Below, piece by piece: positions 1-10,362 of a stretch of DNA of 13,409 bases. Positions within the stretch are counted from its first letter, which is position 1. Each line of letters starts with the position of its first letter. The DNA lies in assembly GCA_050014355.1 (NCBI GenBank), contig JBEKDL010000075.1, forward strand, positions 1 to 13,409. Reading direction: 5' to 3'. Both the position numbers and the translations under genes were made by a program. The notes under the pieces are model-generated. The model did no database searches, was not told the DNA's origin, and saw only the letters and a list, made by a program, of their open reading frames with translations. Source of the DNA: Fen-1077 sp050014355 (GTDB lineage: Bacteria; Chloroflexota; Dehalococcoidia; Dehalococcoidales; RBG-16-60-22).

Positions 1-2
1 TA

Positions 3-2582
<2,580 letters not shown>

Positions 2583-2583
2583 T

Positions 2584-3717
2584 TTAAGACCGCGGTGTCT
2601 CAATGGGCGTAACGTTGACAGTCCCCTGGGTGCTGCCGCGCCAGTATTTCACTTCACACGGCTGGCCGATTTTACATGAGTTCAGAGCATAGGTAAACGA
2701 TGAGACATCGGTTACTTTCTGTCCAGCGATACTGACAATGACATCATACTTCTGGAGTCCGGCCTTGTCTGCCGGGGAGCCGCTGGTTACCTGGGTCAGT
2801 AACGCGCCGCTATCCACCGCAAGTTTAAGTTGTTTGACCACTGTCTGGTCGACCGTGTAAACCCCCACGCCCAGCCAGGGGCGGGACACGAAACCTTTAT
2901 TGACCAGCTCCTGGATAATCGGCATGGCCGTCTGCGTGGTGATGGCGAAACCGGTCGCCTCCGTGCCGGTCGAGACAATCTTGGCACTGGTGATACCGAT
3001 AACCTCGCCGGCCAGGTTTACCAGCGGGCCGCCGCTATTACCAGGGTTAATGGCAGCGCTGGTGTCAATCAGGTTGTAAAGGGTCTGGTCCTGGTCCACC
3101 TGTAGTGACACATTAAGCTGGCTCACGATACCCACGGTAGCCCGAGTGCCCATTCCCAGCGAGTTACCGATGGCGACGACCCAGTCGCCCACCCGCAACT
3201 TGGAAGAATCCCCGATGTGGAGCGCCGGCAGGTTTTTAGCATTGATTTTAACGATAGCCAGGTCGTTAAGGGTATCGGTGACGACAGACTTGACGTCGGC
3301 GGTGTAAGTGTCGCCGTTATCCAGGGTCACGGTAATAGATTTGGCCCCATCGATAACATGGTTGTTAGTCACGATAATGCCGCTGGGGTCGATAATCCAC
3401 CCCGAGCCGGCACCTTCCTGCGTATACTGGCGGTTAAAGAAGTCCAAGACCGTCGTTTCAGTAGTAATAGCGACGACTGATGGTTTCACCTTGGCCACCA
3501 CATCAGCGATATCGGGTAAAACCGTTGCCGGCGTGGGGGAGGTGGCTGAAGGCGGTGTCCAGCTGGTGGCTAGCGGCGCGGAAGCCGCGGCGGCGGTTGG
3601 CGTCGAATTCGATGTCGTCTTCGGTGAAGTTATGGTGATGCAGCCCGGTAAGAAAGTCAGGGTAACCAGTAAAATAGACGCAATTAAGAGCAAAACTTTA
3701 GTTTTCATCTTCTTCAT
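2584..3717 (-). CDS. HtrA/DegP-like serine protease with PDZ domain, putative lipoprotein
   Basis: Trypsin-like serine protease of the HtrA/DegP family, which degrades or refolds damaged extracytoplasmic proteins. From the ATG at 3717 it has 377 residues. Order: hydrophobic signal segment (about 5-24) ending in LPGC, a possible lipobox with Cys26; a Ser/Thr/Ala/Pro-rich tether (about 30-68); the protease domain with His120 (TNNHVIDG), Asp152 (TLNDLAIVKI) and Ser228 (NPGNSGGPLVN), a complete triad; and one C-terminal PDZ domain (about 280-370) with the WLGVGV and GSPADKAGLQKYDVI motifs. The Pro at -2 of the lipobox is unusual, so it may instead be a membrane-anchored or cleaved secreted protein. 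The start is uncertain: an in-frame TTG at 3732 and ATG at 3708 are alternatives, and no clear Shine-Dalgarno marks any of them. It lies downstream of the trp terminator and is probably transcribed separately. Confidence 0.93.
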   Translation of the reverse strand: MKKMKTKVLLLIASILLVTLTFLPGCITITSPKTTSNSTPTAAAASAPLATSWTPPSATSPTPATVLPDIADVVAKVKPSVVAITTETTVLDFFNRQYTQEGAGSGWIIDPSGIIVTNNHVIDGAKSITVTLDNGDTYTADVKSVVTDTLNDLAIVKINAKNLPALHIGDSSKLRVGDWVVAIGNSLGMGTRATVGIVSQLNVSLQVDQDQTLYNLIDTSAAINPGNSGGPLVNLAGEVIGITSAKIVSTGTEATGFAITTQTAMPIIQELVNKGFVSRPWLGVGVYTVDQTVVKQLKLAVDSGALLTQVTSGSPADKAGLQKYDVIVSIAGQKVTDVSSFTYALNSCKIGQPCEVKYWRGSTQGTVNVTPIETPRS

Positions 3718-3754
3718 GTCTATAACATACAATAAAAATGTTAATTCAATATTA

Positions 3755-3760
3755 ATTATA
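3755..3760 (-). promoter_or_regulatory. Possible -10 element for the htrA-like gene
   Basis: A perfect TATAAT on the minus strand in a very AT-rich stretch, about 38 bp upstream of the 3717 ATG. No acceptable -35 is seen 17 bp further upstream, where the terminator hairpin lies. The assignment is therefore weak; the A+T richness alone could produce it. Confidence 0.3.
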
Positions 3761-3764
3761 TATG

Positions 3765-3794
3765 AAAAACCCCCTCTCTAAAAGAGAGGGGGTT
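3765..3794 (-). terminator. Intrinsic terminator after trpB2
   Basis: On the minus strand a 12-bp perfect stem (AACCCCCTCTCT paired with AGAGAGGGGGTT, 3768-3794) with a 3-nt loop runs straight into TTTTT. It begins about 20 nt after the trpB2 stop and is the only strong terminator seen downstream of the trp genes. It therefore marks the 3' end of the trp transcription unit and separates it from the htrA-like gene. Confidence 0.9.
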
Positions 3795-3816
3795 CGGGTT
3801 TCATGACACGCTGTTT

Positions 3817-5190
3817 TTACTTTAGTTCGGCGGGTACTTCGGGTAGAGATTTGAGCGCTTCCCTGACCATATCTTCGGGGTAGGCGTAATCGGAGAGTTT
3901 CCCTGCCAAGTAGGCCTCGTAGGCTGCCATATCGAAATGGCCGTGGCCGCTGTGGTTGAAAAGGATGACCTTGGACTCGCCGCTCTGCTTGCACTTCAGG
4001 GCTTCATCAATCGTCACCCGGATGGCATGGTTGGTCTCCGGGGCGCTGATGATGCCCTCAGTGCGGGCGAAGGTGACGCCGGCCTCGAAGGTGGCCACCT
4101 GCGGCACGGCCCTGGCCTCGATGATGCCCAGCTTGTGCAGGTGGCTGATAAGCGGCGCCATACCGTGGTAGCGCAGGCCGCCGGCGTGGACGGGAGGAGG
4201 CATAAAAGTATGGCCCAGCGTGAACATCTTGGCGATGGGCGCCATGCCGGCCACGTCGCCGAAGTCGTAAGCGTAAAGGCCTTTGGTCAGGCTCGGGCAG
4301 CTTTCCGGCTCGACACAGATAACCTGCAGGTTCTTCTTCTTACCGGCAATCTTGTCCTTAACGAAGGGCAAGGACAGCCCGGCGAAGTTGGAGCCGCCGC
4401 CGACGCACCCGACGAGGATATCCGGGTAAAAACCGGCCATCTCCATCTGTTTCATGGCTTCCTGGCCGATGACGGTCTGGTGCATCAGCACATGGTTGAG
4501 CACGCTTCCCAGCGAATAATGCGTATTTTTGCTGGTGACGCAATCTTCAACGGCTTCACTGATTGCCAGGCCGAGGCTGCCGGCGCAGTTAGGGTCTTTA
4601 GCGAGCATATCACGGCCGGCCTTGGTATCCGGGCTGGGGCTGGGCACGCACTTGGCGCCCCAGGTCTCCATCATGATACGACGGTAGGGCTTCTGGTTGT
4701 AGCTCACCCTGACCATATAGACTTTGCACTCCAGGTCGAAGAGCTTGCAGGCAAAAGCGAGCGAGCTTCCCCACTGGCCCGCGCCGGTCTCGGTGGTGAT
4801 ACGCTTGGTGCCTTCTTTTTTATTATAGTAGGCCTGGGCGACCGCCGTATTAGGTTTATGGCTCCCGGGCGGGCTTGACCCTTCGTATTTATAGAAAATC
4901 TTGGCTGGTGTACCCAGGAATTTTTCCAGGCGGTGAGCCCGGTAAAGCGTGGTCGGCCGCCAGAGGCGATAAATCGCCTGCACTTCTTCAGGAATATCGA
5001 TGTAGCGCTCCTGGCTGACTTCCTGTTTAATCAGCTCCATGGGGAAAAGGGGCGCCAGGTCAGCCGGGCCTAAGGGCTGCTTGGTGGCCGGGTGCAGGTA
5101 CGGCGGAAGAGGCTTCGGCAGGTCAGGCTGGATATTGTACCAGCGGGTCGGTATCGATTTTTCATCCAGAATATACTTTGTTTTATCCAT
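3817..5190 (-). CDS. trpB2: Tryptophan synthase beta-like protein TrpB2
   Basis: PLP-dependent enzyme of the TrpB2 subfamily (457 residues, longer than the roughly 400 of ordinary TrpB). TrpB2 condenses indole with L-serine to tryptophan, usually without a stable complex with TrpA, and is thought to act in indole salvage or as an alternative beta subunit. Visible: the extended N-terminal region typical of the subfamily (WYNIQPDLPKPLPPYLHP, residues 17-34); the PLP-binding lysine in GSHKPNT (Lys112); ETGAGQWGSS with the catalytic Glu134; and a glycine-rich phosphate-binding loop VGGGSN. The start is fixed by a strong AAGGAGG 3-4 nt before the ATG. It follows trpA by 56 nt on the same strand and ends at the operon terminator, so it is probably the last trp operon gene. 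Its coexistence with a canonical TrpB is known in archaea, thermophiles and some other bacteria. Confidence 0.93.
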   Translation of the reverse strand: MDKTKYILDEKSIPTRWYNIQPDLPKPLPPYLHPATKQPLGPADLAPLFPMELIKQEVSQERYIDIPEEVQAIYRLWRPTTLYRAHRLEKFLGTPAKIFYKYEGSSPPGSHKPNTAVAQAYYNKKEGTKRITTETGAGQWGSSLAFACKLFDLECKVYMVRVSYNQKPYRRIMMETWGAKCVPSPSPDTKAGRDMLAKDPNCAGSLGLAISEAVEDCVTSKNTHYSLGSVLNHVLMHQTVIGQEAMKQMEMAGFYPDILVGCVGGGSNFAGLSLPFVKDKIAGKKKNLQVICVEPESCPSLTKGLYAYDFGDVAGMAPIAKMFTLGHTFMPPPVHAGGLRYHGMAPLISHLHKLGIIEARAVPQVATFEAGVTFARTEGIISAPETNHAIRVTIDEALKCKQSGESKVILFNHSGHGHFDMAAYEAYLAGKLSDYAYPEDMVREALKSLPEVPAELK

Positions 5191-5207
5191 ATTCCTCCTT
5201 TTTATTT

Positions 5208-5230
5208 TATATAGTATTTAAAGCTATATA
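5208..5230. repeat. AT-rich inverted repeat in the trpA-trpB2 gap
   Basis: TATATAG (5208-5214) and CTATATA (5224-5230) form a 7-bp inverted repeat with a 9-nt spacer, just upstream of the trpB2 Shine-Dalgarno. It could be an operator, a weak hairpin or a -10-like element for an internal promoter. No good -35 accompanies it, and AT-rich sequence gives such repeats easily. Confidence 0.35.
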
Positions 5231-5239
5231 ACGGCAGGC

Positions 5240-5256
5240 GTCCGCTTCAGGCGGAC
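5240..5256. repeat. Palindromic repeat covering the trpA stop codon
   Basis: GTCCGC-TTCAG-GCGGAC is a 6-bp perfect stem with a 5-nt loop. It includes the last trpA codons and its TGA stop (5247-5249). No T-tract follows on the minus strand, so it is not a standard terminator; it may stabilise the 3' end of the upstream message or be one copy of a dispersed palindrome. Confidence 0.6.
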
Positions 5257-6053
5257 TTAGCCTCCCGGTAATTTTCGCACGAATCGAGAGCTTCGCGCAA
5301 GCTGGCCACGAAAGTCTTCAAAGTAGTGAGCGTGGGGTCTTTATCGATAAGCTGGATAAAGCGGCTGCCCACGATAACCCCATCGGCGAAAGCGGCCACG
5401 CGCCGGGCCTGTTCCGGCGTGGAAATGCCGAAGCCAACGCACAAGGGTGTTCCCCCGGATTTCTCCCTGACCCTCTTAACGAAACTTTCGAGCTCCGGCG
5501 GCAAGATTTTCCTCGCACCGGTGACGCCTGTGATTGAAACCAGGTAAATAAAGCCGTTGGCCCTCGCGGCGACCTGGCTGATACGCGCGGGAGTGCTGGT
5601 AGGCGCCAGGAAATAGATGAGGTCGAGGTCGTACCGGCGCGCTATCGTTTCCAGTTCCCGGCCTTCGTCCGGGGGCAAATCAGGCACGATAAGGCCGCTG
5701 ATACCGGCGCTGCGGCAGCTCCGACAGAACGCCTCCAGCCCGAAATTGAGCACCGGGTTATAGTAGGTCATGAAGGCAAGGGGCACAGAAATCTGACGGC
5801 TTAGTTTTCGGGCTATTTCCAGGCAGACTTGAGGCGTGGTGCCGTTTTGTAAAGCTGTGTAGCTGGCTTTCTGGATAGTGGCGCCGTCGGCCAGGGGATC
5901 GGAAAAGGGGATGCCCAGTTCGATGATATCGCAGCCACTTTCCGCGAGTGCGGTTACGATGCAGGGCGTAGCTTTAATATCCGGGTAGCCCGCGGTGACG
6001 TACCCCACCAGAGCTTTATGGCCCCTTTTAAAAATTGTTTCGATGCGGCTCAT
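5247..6053 (-). CDS. trpA: Tryptophan synthase alpha subunit
   Basis: Cleaves indole-3-glycerol phosphate to indole and glyceraldehyde-3-phosphate; indole is channelled to TrpB in the alpha2-beta2 complex. It has 268 residues, the normal length for this TIM-barrel protein. Catalytic residues are present: Glu45 in IIELGIPFSDP and Asp56 in PLADGAT. The family motifs GYVTAGYPD (17-25), VPDLPPDEG and GFGIS(T)PEQ are also present. The ATG overlaps the trpB stop by 4 nt (ATGA), a sign of translational coupling and matched subunit supply. The 3' end runs into a short palindrome that contains the stop codon. Confidence 0.97.
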   Translation of the reverse strand: MSRIETIFKRGHKALVGYVTAGYPDIKATPCIVTALAESGCDIIELGIPFSDPLADGATIQKASYTALQNGTTPQVCLEIARKLSRQISVPLAFMTYYNPVLNFGLEAFCRSCRSAGISGLIVPDLPPDEGRELETIARRYDLDLIYFLAPTSTPARISQVAARANGFIYLVSITGVTGARKILPPELESFVKRVREKSGGTPLCVGFGISTPEQARRVAAFADGVIVGSRFIQLIDKDPTLTTLKTFVASLREALDSCENYREAKSA

Positions 6054-7243
6054 TTTTTGTTGCCTGTAGCCTTCTTCACGATATCCAGGTCTTTATCGCC
6101 CCGCCCGGAGAGATTGACGATGATGATTTTATCCTGCGGCAGTCCGGCGGCAAGCTGGGCGGCATAGTAGATAGCATGCGAAGGTTCGAGGGCGGGGATG
6201 ATGCCCTCCGTTTCGCAGAGGAGCTTGAAACCTTCCAGCGCCTGCTCATCGGTCACGGATACATAGGTAGCGCGCCCGCTGTCCTTGTAAAAGCTGTGTT
6301 CCGGGCCTACCCCCGGATAGTCCAACCCCGGGGCGATGCTATGCGTCTCTTTGATCTGGCCGTTCTCATCTTCGAGGAGATAGGACTTGGTGCCGTGCAG
6401 GACACCCATTTTGCCCCGGGCCAGGGTGGCGGAGTGACTACCGCTGTCCAGGCCTTTGCCCGCGGCCTCGACGCCGATGAATTTGACCTCGGGCTCATCG
6501 TAAAAGGCATGGAAGAGGCCGATGCTGTTGCTGCCGCCGCCGACGCACGCCACCAGGTAATCGGGCAGGCGCAGATACTGCCGCACCATCTGCTCGATGG
6601 CTTCCCGGCCGATAATCGCCTGGAAATCGCGCACTATCATGGGATAAGGGTGCGGCCCGACGACCGAACCCAAGAGGTAATGGGTGGTCGATACGTTGCT
6701 GACCCAGTCGCGGATGGCCTCGTTAATAGCGTCTTTTAACGTGCGGCTGCCCGAGGTAACCGGGCGAACCTCGGCGCCGGTCAGTTTCATGCGGTTAACA
6801 TTAGGCGCCTGTCTTTTGATATCTTCGGAACCCATGTAAACGATGCAATCCATCCCCAGCATAGCGCAGACGCTAGCTACGGCCACGCCGTGCTGGCCAG
6901 CACCGGTCTCGGCGATAATGCGTTTCTTGCCCATACGCCGGGCGAGCAAGCCCTGCCCCAGGGCGTTATTAATCTTATGAGCGCCGGTATGTGCCAGGTC
7001 TTCGCGCTTGAGCAAAATCATCGCCCCACCCATTTTCGCCGAAAGCTGCCGGGCGTAATAGAGCGGCGTGGGCCGCCCGATGTAATCGCGGCAAAGGATT
7101 GTAAACTCCTGATGAAAAGCTTCGTCGGCCAGAGCCTCGGCATAGGCCTTCTCCAGCTCGTCCAGAGCCGGCATGAGCGTCTCCGGCACGAACTTACCGC
7201 CGTATTGCCCGAAGTAACCGCGGGCATCAGGCATGGACGGCAT
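6050..7243 (-). CDS. trpB: Tryptophan synthase beta subunit (canonical TrpB)
   Basis: PLP enzyme that joins indole and L-serine to make tryptophan, working with TrpA. It has 397 residues, the usual length. Visible: the N-terminal GYFGQYGGKFVPETL (9-23), the PLP lysine in HTGAHKINN (Lys90), AETGAGQHG with catalytic Glu112, and the phosphate-binding CVGGGSN loop (233-239). The start at 7243 is supported by GAGGG about 6 nt upstream; an internal ATG three codons on is possible. It overlaps the 3' end of trpF by 17 nt and trpA by 4 nt. All key residues are intact, so the presence of trpB2 does not reflect decay of this copy. Confidence 0.97.
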   Translation of the reverse strand: MPSMPDARGYFGQYGGKFVPETLMPALDELEKAYAEALADEAFHQEFTILCRDYIGRPTPLYYARQLSAKMGGAMILLKREDLAHTGAHKINNALGQGLLARRMGKKRIIAETGAGQHGVAVASVCAMLGMDCIVYMGSEDIKRQAPNVNRMKLTGAEVRPVTSGSRTLKDAINEAIRDWVSNVSTTHYLLGSVVGPHPYPMIVRDFQAIIGREAIEQMVRQYLRLPDYLVACVGGGSNSIGLFHAFYDEPEVKFIGVEAAGKGLDSGSHSATLARGKMGVLHGTKSYLLEDENGQIKETHSIAPGLDYPGVGPEHSFYKDSGRATYVSVTDEQALEGFKLLCETEGIIPALEPSHAIYYAAQLAAGLPQDKIIIVNLSGRGDKDLDIVKKATGNKK

Positions 7244-7889
7244 CAGAGTCCCTCACAGCCTTGATAAAAGCCTCTATTTTTTTCACGTCTTTTTCACCTT
7301 CGGTTTCCACGCCCGAGGAGACATCTACTCCCCAGGGCCGTATTTTTTTAATCGCCTCGGTCACGTTCTCCGGAGTCAGTCCGCCGGCTACAATGACCTT
7401 GAATTTTTCGGCTACAGGCTTGACCACATCCCAGTCAACCAGCTGGCCGGTGCCGCCGAATTTCTCCGCGTTATAAGCGTCCAGCAGAAAAATATATTTC
7501 CGCCCGATGAGCGCTTTGCTCCATGAGGCCATGTCAAGGCAAATCTGCTCTGCCTGATGGAGGCGGTTTATCCGCATTACTTTAATGCAAGCGGGGGCGA
7601 GGTTGCGGAAGTAATCAAAATTTTCGTCTCCGCTAAGCTGCACACGGTCCAGCGTACAGAACTCGGCAATCCGGTTGACCACCTGGACCGGGGTATTGAC
7701 AAAGACGCCTACGATTTCTACGGCGGCATGAGTACGTTTTCTTAACGCCGCTACGATTTTATTGGCCTGGGCGGGCGTTATCTGGCGCGGGCTGCGGGTG
7801 AAAACCAGCCCGACAAAGTCCGCCCCGGCTTCGGCGGCGGCCAGGGCCTGCTCCTCGGTCTTGATGCCGCAGATTTTTACTTTAGTCAT
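7227..7889 (-). CDS. trpF: Phosphoribosylanthranilate isomerase
   Basis: Isomerises N-(5'-phosphoribosyl)anthranilate to the carboxyphenylaminodeoxyribulose phosphate used by TrpC. It has 220 residues, the normal length for a stand-alone TrpF TIM barrel. Visible: KICGIK with catalytic Cys7, GLVFTRSPRQI (27-37), FLLDAYN with the general-acid Asp137, and the phosphate-binding AGGLTPENV (168-176) and GVDVSSGVE (187-195). It overlaps the end of trpC by 8 nt and the start of trpB by 17 nt, so it is translated within the coupled operon. It is separate from TrpC, unlike the enterobacterial fusion. Confidence 0.96.
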   Translation of the reverse strand: MTKVKICGIKTEEQALAAAEAGADFVGLVFTRSPRQITPAQANKIVAALRKRTHAAVEIVGVFVNTPVQVVNRIAEFCTLDRVQLSGDENFDYFRNLAPACIKVMRINRLHQAEQICLDMASWSKALIGRKYIFLLDAYNAEKFGGTGQLVDWDVVKPVAEKFKVIVAGGLTPENVTEAIKKIRPWGVDVSSGVETEGEKDVKKIEAFIKAVRDSDAVHA

Positions 7890-8673
7890 GCAGCAATTCC
7901 TTAATCATCGCGGGGATATCGGGCGCGGTCACCAGCGCTTCGCCCACCAGCATCGCATCAACACCCCACGCTTTGAGCTTTTTTACGTCCTCTCTGCAGC
8001 CGATGCCGCTTTCGCTGACCACTACTTTACCACCGGGGACAAGCGGACGGAGTCGGCGGGTGGTCTCTATGTCTACTTTAAAAGTATTCAGGTCGCGGTT
8101 ATTAATACCTATAATTTCTGCGCCGCTTTTTAACGCTTTTTCCGTATCATTTTTATCATGCACTTCCAGCAGGCAGTACAGACCCAGCCGGTGACCTATG
8201 GCGAGTAGCTTATCGAGCTGTTTTAAGCTCAATATAGCGGCTATCAGGAGTATGGCATCGGCGCCCAGGGCAGCGGACTCGTAGACCTGATATTCGTCGA
8301 AGATAAAGTCCTTACGCAGCAGGGGCACGTTCACTTTTCCCCGGATTTCTTCGAGATGTTGAGGACTGCCCTGAAAATGGGCGACCTCGGTCAGCACCGA
8401 GATGGCCGCCGCACCACCGCGTTCGTAACTTAAAGCCAGCGACAGCGGGTCGAAATCTTTGACCATTACTCCGCGCGAGGGAGACGCTTTCTTAACCTCG
8501 GCGATGAGCTTGATTTTATCCCCGCGGAGGGCTGCCGCAAAATCGAGTGGTTTCAGCTGGACGATACACTCCTTGAGCGCGGGGAGAGACAGACTGCGTT
8601 TTTTATTCTCCAGCTCCCGCTTCTTGTCGCTGACGATTTTTTCGACGATTTTTTCCAGAACCGATGCCGGCAT
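7882..8673 (-). CDS. trpC: Indole-3-glycerol phosphate synthase
   Basis: Closes the indole ring, converting carboxyphenylaminodeoxyribulose phosphate to indole-3-glycerol phosphate with loss of CO2 and water. It has 263 residues, typical of a single-function TIM barrel. The active-site residues of the family are all visible: Glu59 and Lys61 in IAEVKKASPS (57-66), Lys121 in LLRKDFIFDEYQ, Glu170 in CLLEVHD, Asn191 in GINNRDL and the Ser in SESGI (220-224). It starts 2 nt after the trpD stop, with GGAG inside the trpD 3' end serving as ribosome binding site, and overlaps trpF by 8 nt. Confidence 0.97.
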   Translation of the reverse strand: MPASVLEKIVEKIVSDKKRELENKKRSLSLPALKECIVQLKPLDFAAALRGDKIKLIAEVKKASPSRGVMVKDFDPLSLALSYERGGAAAISVLTEVAHFQGSPQHLEEIRGKVNVPLLRKDFIFDEYQVYESAALGADAILLIAAILSLKQLDKLLAIGHRLGLYCLLEVHDKNDTEKALKSGAEIIGINNRDLNTFKVDIETTRRLRPLVPGGKVVVSESGIGCREDVKKLKAWGVDAMLVGEALVTAPDIPAMIKELLHD

Positions 8674-8675
8674 TT

Positions 8676-9692
8676 TTACTCCAGACGCTGGCTAAGCTCC
8701 ACCAGTTTATTCAGTTTATCCCTGGCCAGGCCGCTATCGATAGATTCTTCGGCCATGCGTGTCGCTTCCTTAATATAAGAGGTGAAATCGGCGGCAATCA
8801 GTGCGGCAGCGGCGTTCATGACAATGGCGTTGCGCAGCGCGCCTCGAGCGCCATCAAGTATACGGCGCAGGGCCCCGGCGTTTTCCGCCGGCGTGCCGCC
8901 CTTAATCTCCGATTTTTTTGCCTTCTTAAATCCGAAACTCTCCGGAGAAATTTCATAGTGCGGCAAGAGCTTTTCGCGAGTGACATCCCAGACCAGCGAT
9001 TTATCGCTTATGGAAATTTCATCGAGGCCGTCAAGGCCGTACACCACCAGCGCGTGCCTGACACCCAGGCGGTGGAGTACGGCGGCAATCTTGTTGCCAA
9101 GCTCCTCGCCGGGAACTCCGAGCAACATATATTCTACCTGTGCAGGGTTGGTCAGGGGGCCCAGGATATTAAATACGGTGCGGATGCCGATTTCTTTACG
9201 CACCGGCGCGGCGTATTTCATAGCCGGATGGTATACCTGGGCGAACATGAAGCCGATGCCTATCTCTTCCACACACCGGGCCACGCTGTCCGGATTAAGA
9301 GCGATTTTTACCCCCAGCGCCTCGAGGATATCGGCGGCGCCGCATTGGCTGGTGGCAGCGCGGTTGCCGTGCTTGGCCACTTTGAGTCCCGCCCCCGCCG
9401 CGACGAAACAGGCGGCGGTGGAGATGTTGAAGCTGCCGGAGCCGTCGCCGCCCGTGCCGACGATGTCTATGGCCGGGCCGCTAATCTTTACCGGGGTGGC
9501 TTTAGCGCGCATGACGGTGGCCAGGCCGGCAATCTCGTCGGCGGTCTCACCTTTGGCGCGCAGGGCGGTCAGGAAAGCGCCGATTTGCGCCGGCGTAGCC
9601 TCACCACTCATGATTTCCTCCATGGCGCCGGAGGCCTGCTCAAAGGTGAGAGATTTTCCTTCCACCAAAGTAGCGATGGCGTCTTTAATCAT
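8676..9692 (-). CDS. trpD: Anthranilate phosphoribosyltransferase
   Basis: Transfers phosphoribose from PRPP to anthranilate. It has 338 residues, normal for stand-alone TrpD. Visible: the PRPP-binding GTGGDGSGSFNIST (79-92) and KHGNRAATSQCGAADILEALG-type motif starting at residue 107, both intact, and NILGPLTNP. An AAGGA lies about 10 nt before the ATG. It is not adjacent to trpG as in a compact trp operon: an AT-rich nuclease-like gene and hairpin repeats lie between them. Expression therefore depends on readthrough across that insert unless there is an internal promoter, and I see no convincing one. The stop lies 2 nt before trpC. Confidence 0.97.
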   Translation of the reverse strand: MIKDAIATLVEGKSLTFEQASGAMEEIMSGEATPAQIGAFLTALRAKGETADEIAGLATVMRAKATPVKISGPAIDIVGTGGDGSGSFNISTAACFVAAGAGLKVAKHGNRAATSQCGAADILEALGVKIALNPDSVARCVEEIGIGFMFAQVYHPAMKYAAPVRKEIGIRTVFNILGPLTNPAQVEYMLLGVPGEELGNKIAAVLHRLGVRHALVVYGLDGLDEISISDKSLVWDVTREKLLPHYEISPESFGFKKAKKSEIKGGTPAENAGALRRILDGARGALRNAIVMNAAAALIAADFTSYIKEATRMAEESIDSGLARDKLNKLVELSQRLE

Positions 9693-9725
9693 TGATGAAA
9701 ATTCCTTAAATCTATTAAACTCTTC

Positions 9726-10250
9726 TTATTTCTTTTCAAGTAGGACATGGACTTTATCCCATTTTTCTTTACATCTAGTAATGTCACTTGCATCCAAGTT
9801 GCACCCTTTCCAATTAGGTTTATCATCTCTGCCAAGATGAATTGGACAATTTTCCTCATTTAATTCATATTTATTTTCTTTGTTCTTATTATTTTTACCA
9901 ATGAATTTACTGATCCATCCATGTTTAACAAAGTAATCCCAATCACGAGCTGTAAGAATATAAAAGTCAGGTCGTTCTCCGGGAGGTTTATTTTCGTAAT
10001 CAACAAAAATGAGTAGTATGTCATCTCCAGAAATGCCCTTAATTAGAGGCCATTCTTTATTCTGTTTTGTCTTTACCTGAATATTCAACATTGCTTTTTC
10101 AGTCGCCACTAGCAAATCTACTCGCTTTCGATGGGCTAATGTCAATTGAGCATAGATTACTTCTCTACAAAGCTCACTTGCAACGGCATATTCTCCAGCT
10201 AACGACAACATTTCTTTCTCGATATTCATTGTACCCATATCTTTGCGCAT
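9726..10250 (-). CDS. PD-(D/E)XK nuclease-like protein of unknown role inserted in the trp operon
   Basis: Not a tryptophan gene. The 174-residue product has AGEYAVASEL near its N-terminus, then HRKRVDLLVATEKAMLNIQVKTK (40-62 in part) and an aromatic region around ERPDFYILTARDWDYF (92-107). Glu20, Asp45 and Gln58-x-Lys60 fit an E-D-QxK version of the PD-(D/E)XK nuclease core, as in small uncharacterised nuclease-like proteins that are common accessory genes. This is my reading by pattern and has not been tested by a profile search. GC is about 35% or lower (one 60-bp stretch, 9841-9900, has 12 G+C), far below the flanking trp genes, which suggests horizontal acquisition. Starts are possible at residues 1, 5 or 8; a G-rich AAAGGGG lies about 6 nt before the first. 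It sits between trpG and trpD, with hairpin repeats on the trpG side. Confidence 0.72.
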   Translation of the reverse strand: MRKDMGTMNIEKEMLSLAGEYAVASELCREVIYAQLTLAHRKRVDLLVATEKAMLNIQVKTKQNKEWPLIKGISGDDILLIFVDYENKPPGERPDFYILTARDWDYFVKHGWISKFIGKNNKNKENKYELNEENCPIHLGRDDKPNWKGCNLDASDITRCKEKWDKVHVLLEKK

Positions 10251-10286
10251 AAATTACCCCTTTTCCCCCAAGAGGAGTAGCCTGCG

Positions 10287-10307
10287 GAGAGGGGCGAAGC
10301 CCCTCTC
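10287..10307. repeat. Perfect hairpin between trpG and the inserted gene
   Basis: GAGAGGGGC-GAA-GCCCCTCTC is a 9-bp perfect inverted repeat with a 3-nt loop. On the minus strand it is followed by GC-rich sequence, not a T-tract, so it does not look like an intrinsic terminator. It is one of two hairpin repeats packed into the 112-bp gap upstream of the AT-rich gene and is probably a dispersed palindrome. Confidence 0.75.
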
Positions 10308-10316
10308 ACTATTTCT

Positions 10317-10343
10317 CCCCCTTCTTTTTGTAAAGGAAGGGGG
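10317..10343. repeat. C/G-rich 12-bp hairpin repeat downstream of trpG
   Basis: CCCCCTTCTTTT pairs with AAAGGAAGGGGG-type sequence (one G-T pair) around a 3-nt loop. A further TAAGGGGGAT follows. It looks like a dispersed intergenic repeat. It begins about 20 nt after the trpG stop; lacking a following T-run on the minus strand it is a poor terminator, but it could reduce readthrough or protect the upstream mRNA end. Confidence 0.7.
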
Positions 10344-10362
10344 TAAGGGGGATGGATTACCT

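Noticed and set aside
3937..4878. 313-residue open frame on the + strand
   Set aside because: It lies antisense inside trpB2; His/Gly/Ala/Asp-rich composition is typical of the shadow of a GC-rich gene, and no domain is recognisable.
5240..5256. Hairpin at the trpA end as an intrinsic terminator before trpB2
   Set aside because: Short 6-bp stem with no T-tract after it.
6035..6739. 234-residue open frame on the + strand
   Set aside because: Antisense to trpB; a shadow frame without recognisable motifs.
8664..9695. 343-residue open frame on the + strand
   Set aside because: Antisense to trpD over its whole length; TrpD is clearly the real gene and the antisense product has no known motifs.
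10287..10343. Two hairpins after trpG as an operon terminator
   Set aside because: Neither is followed by a T-run on the minus strand and trpD-trpA have no convincing promoter of their own, so they are called repeats.
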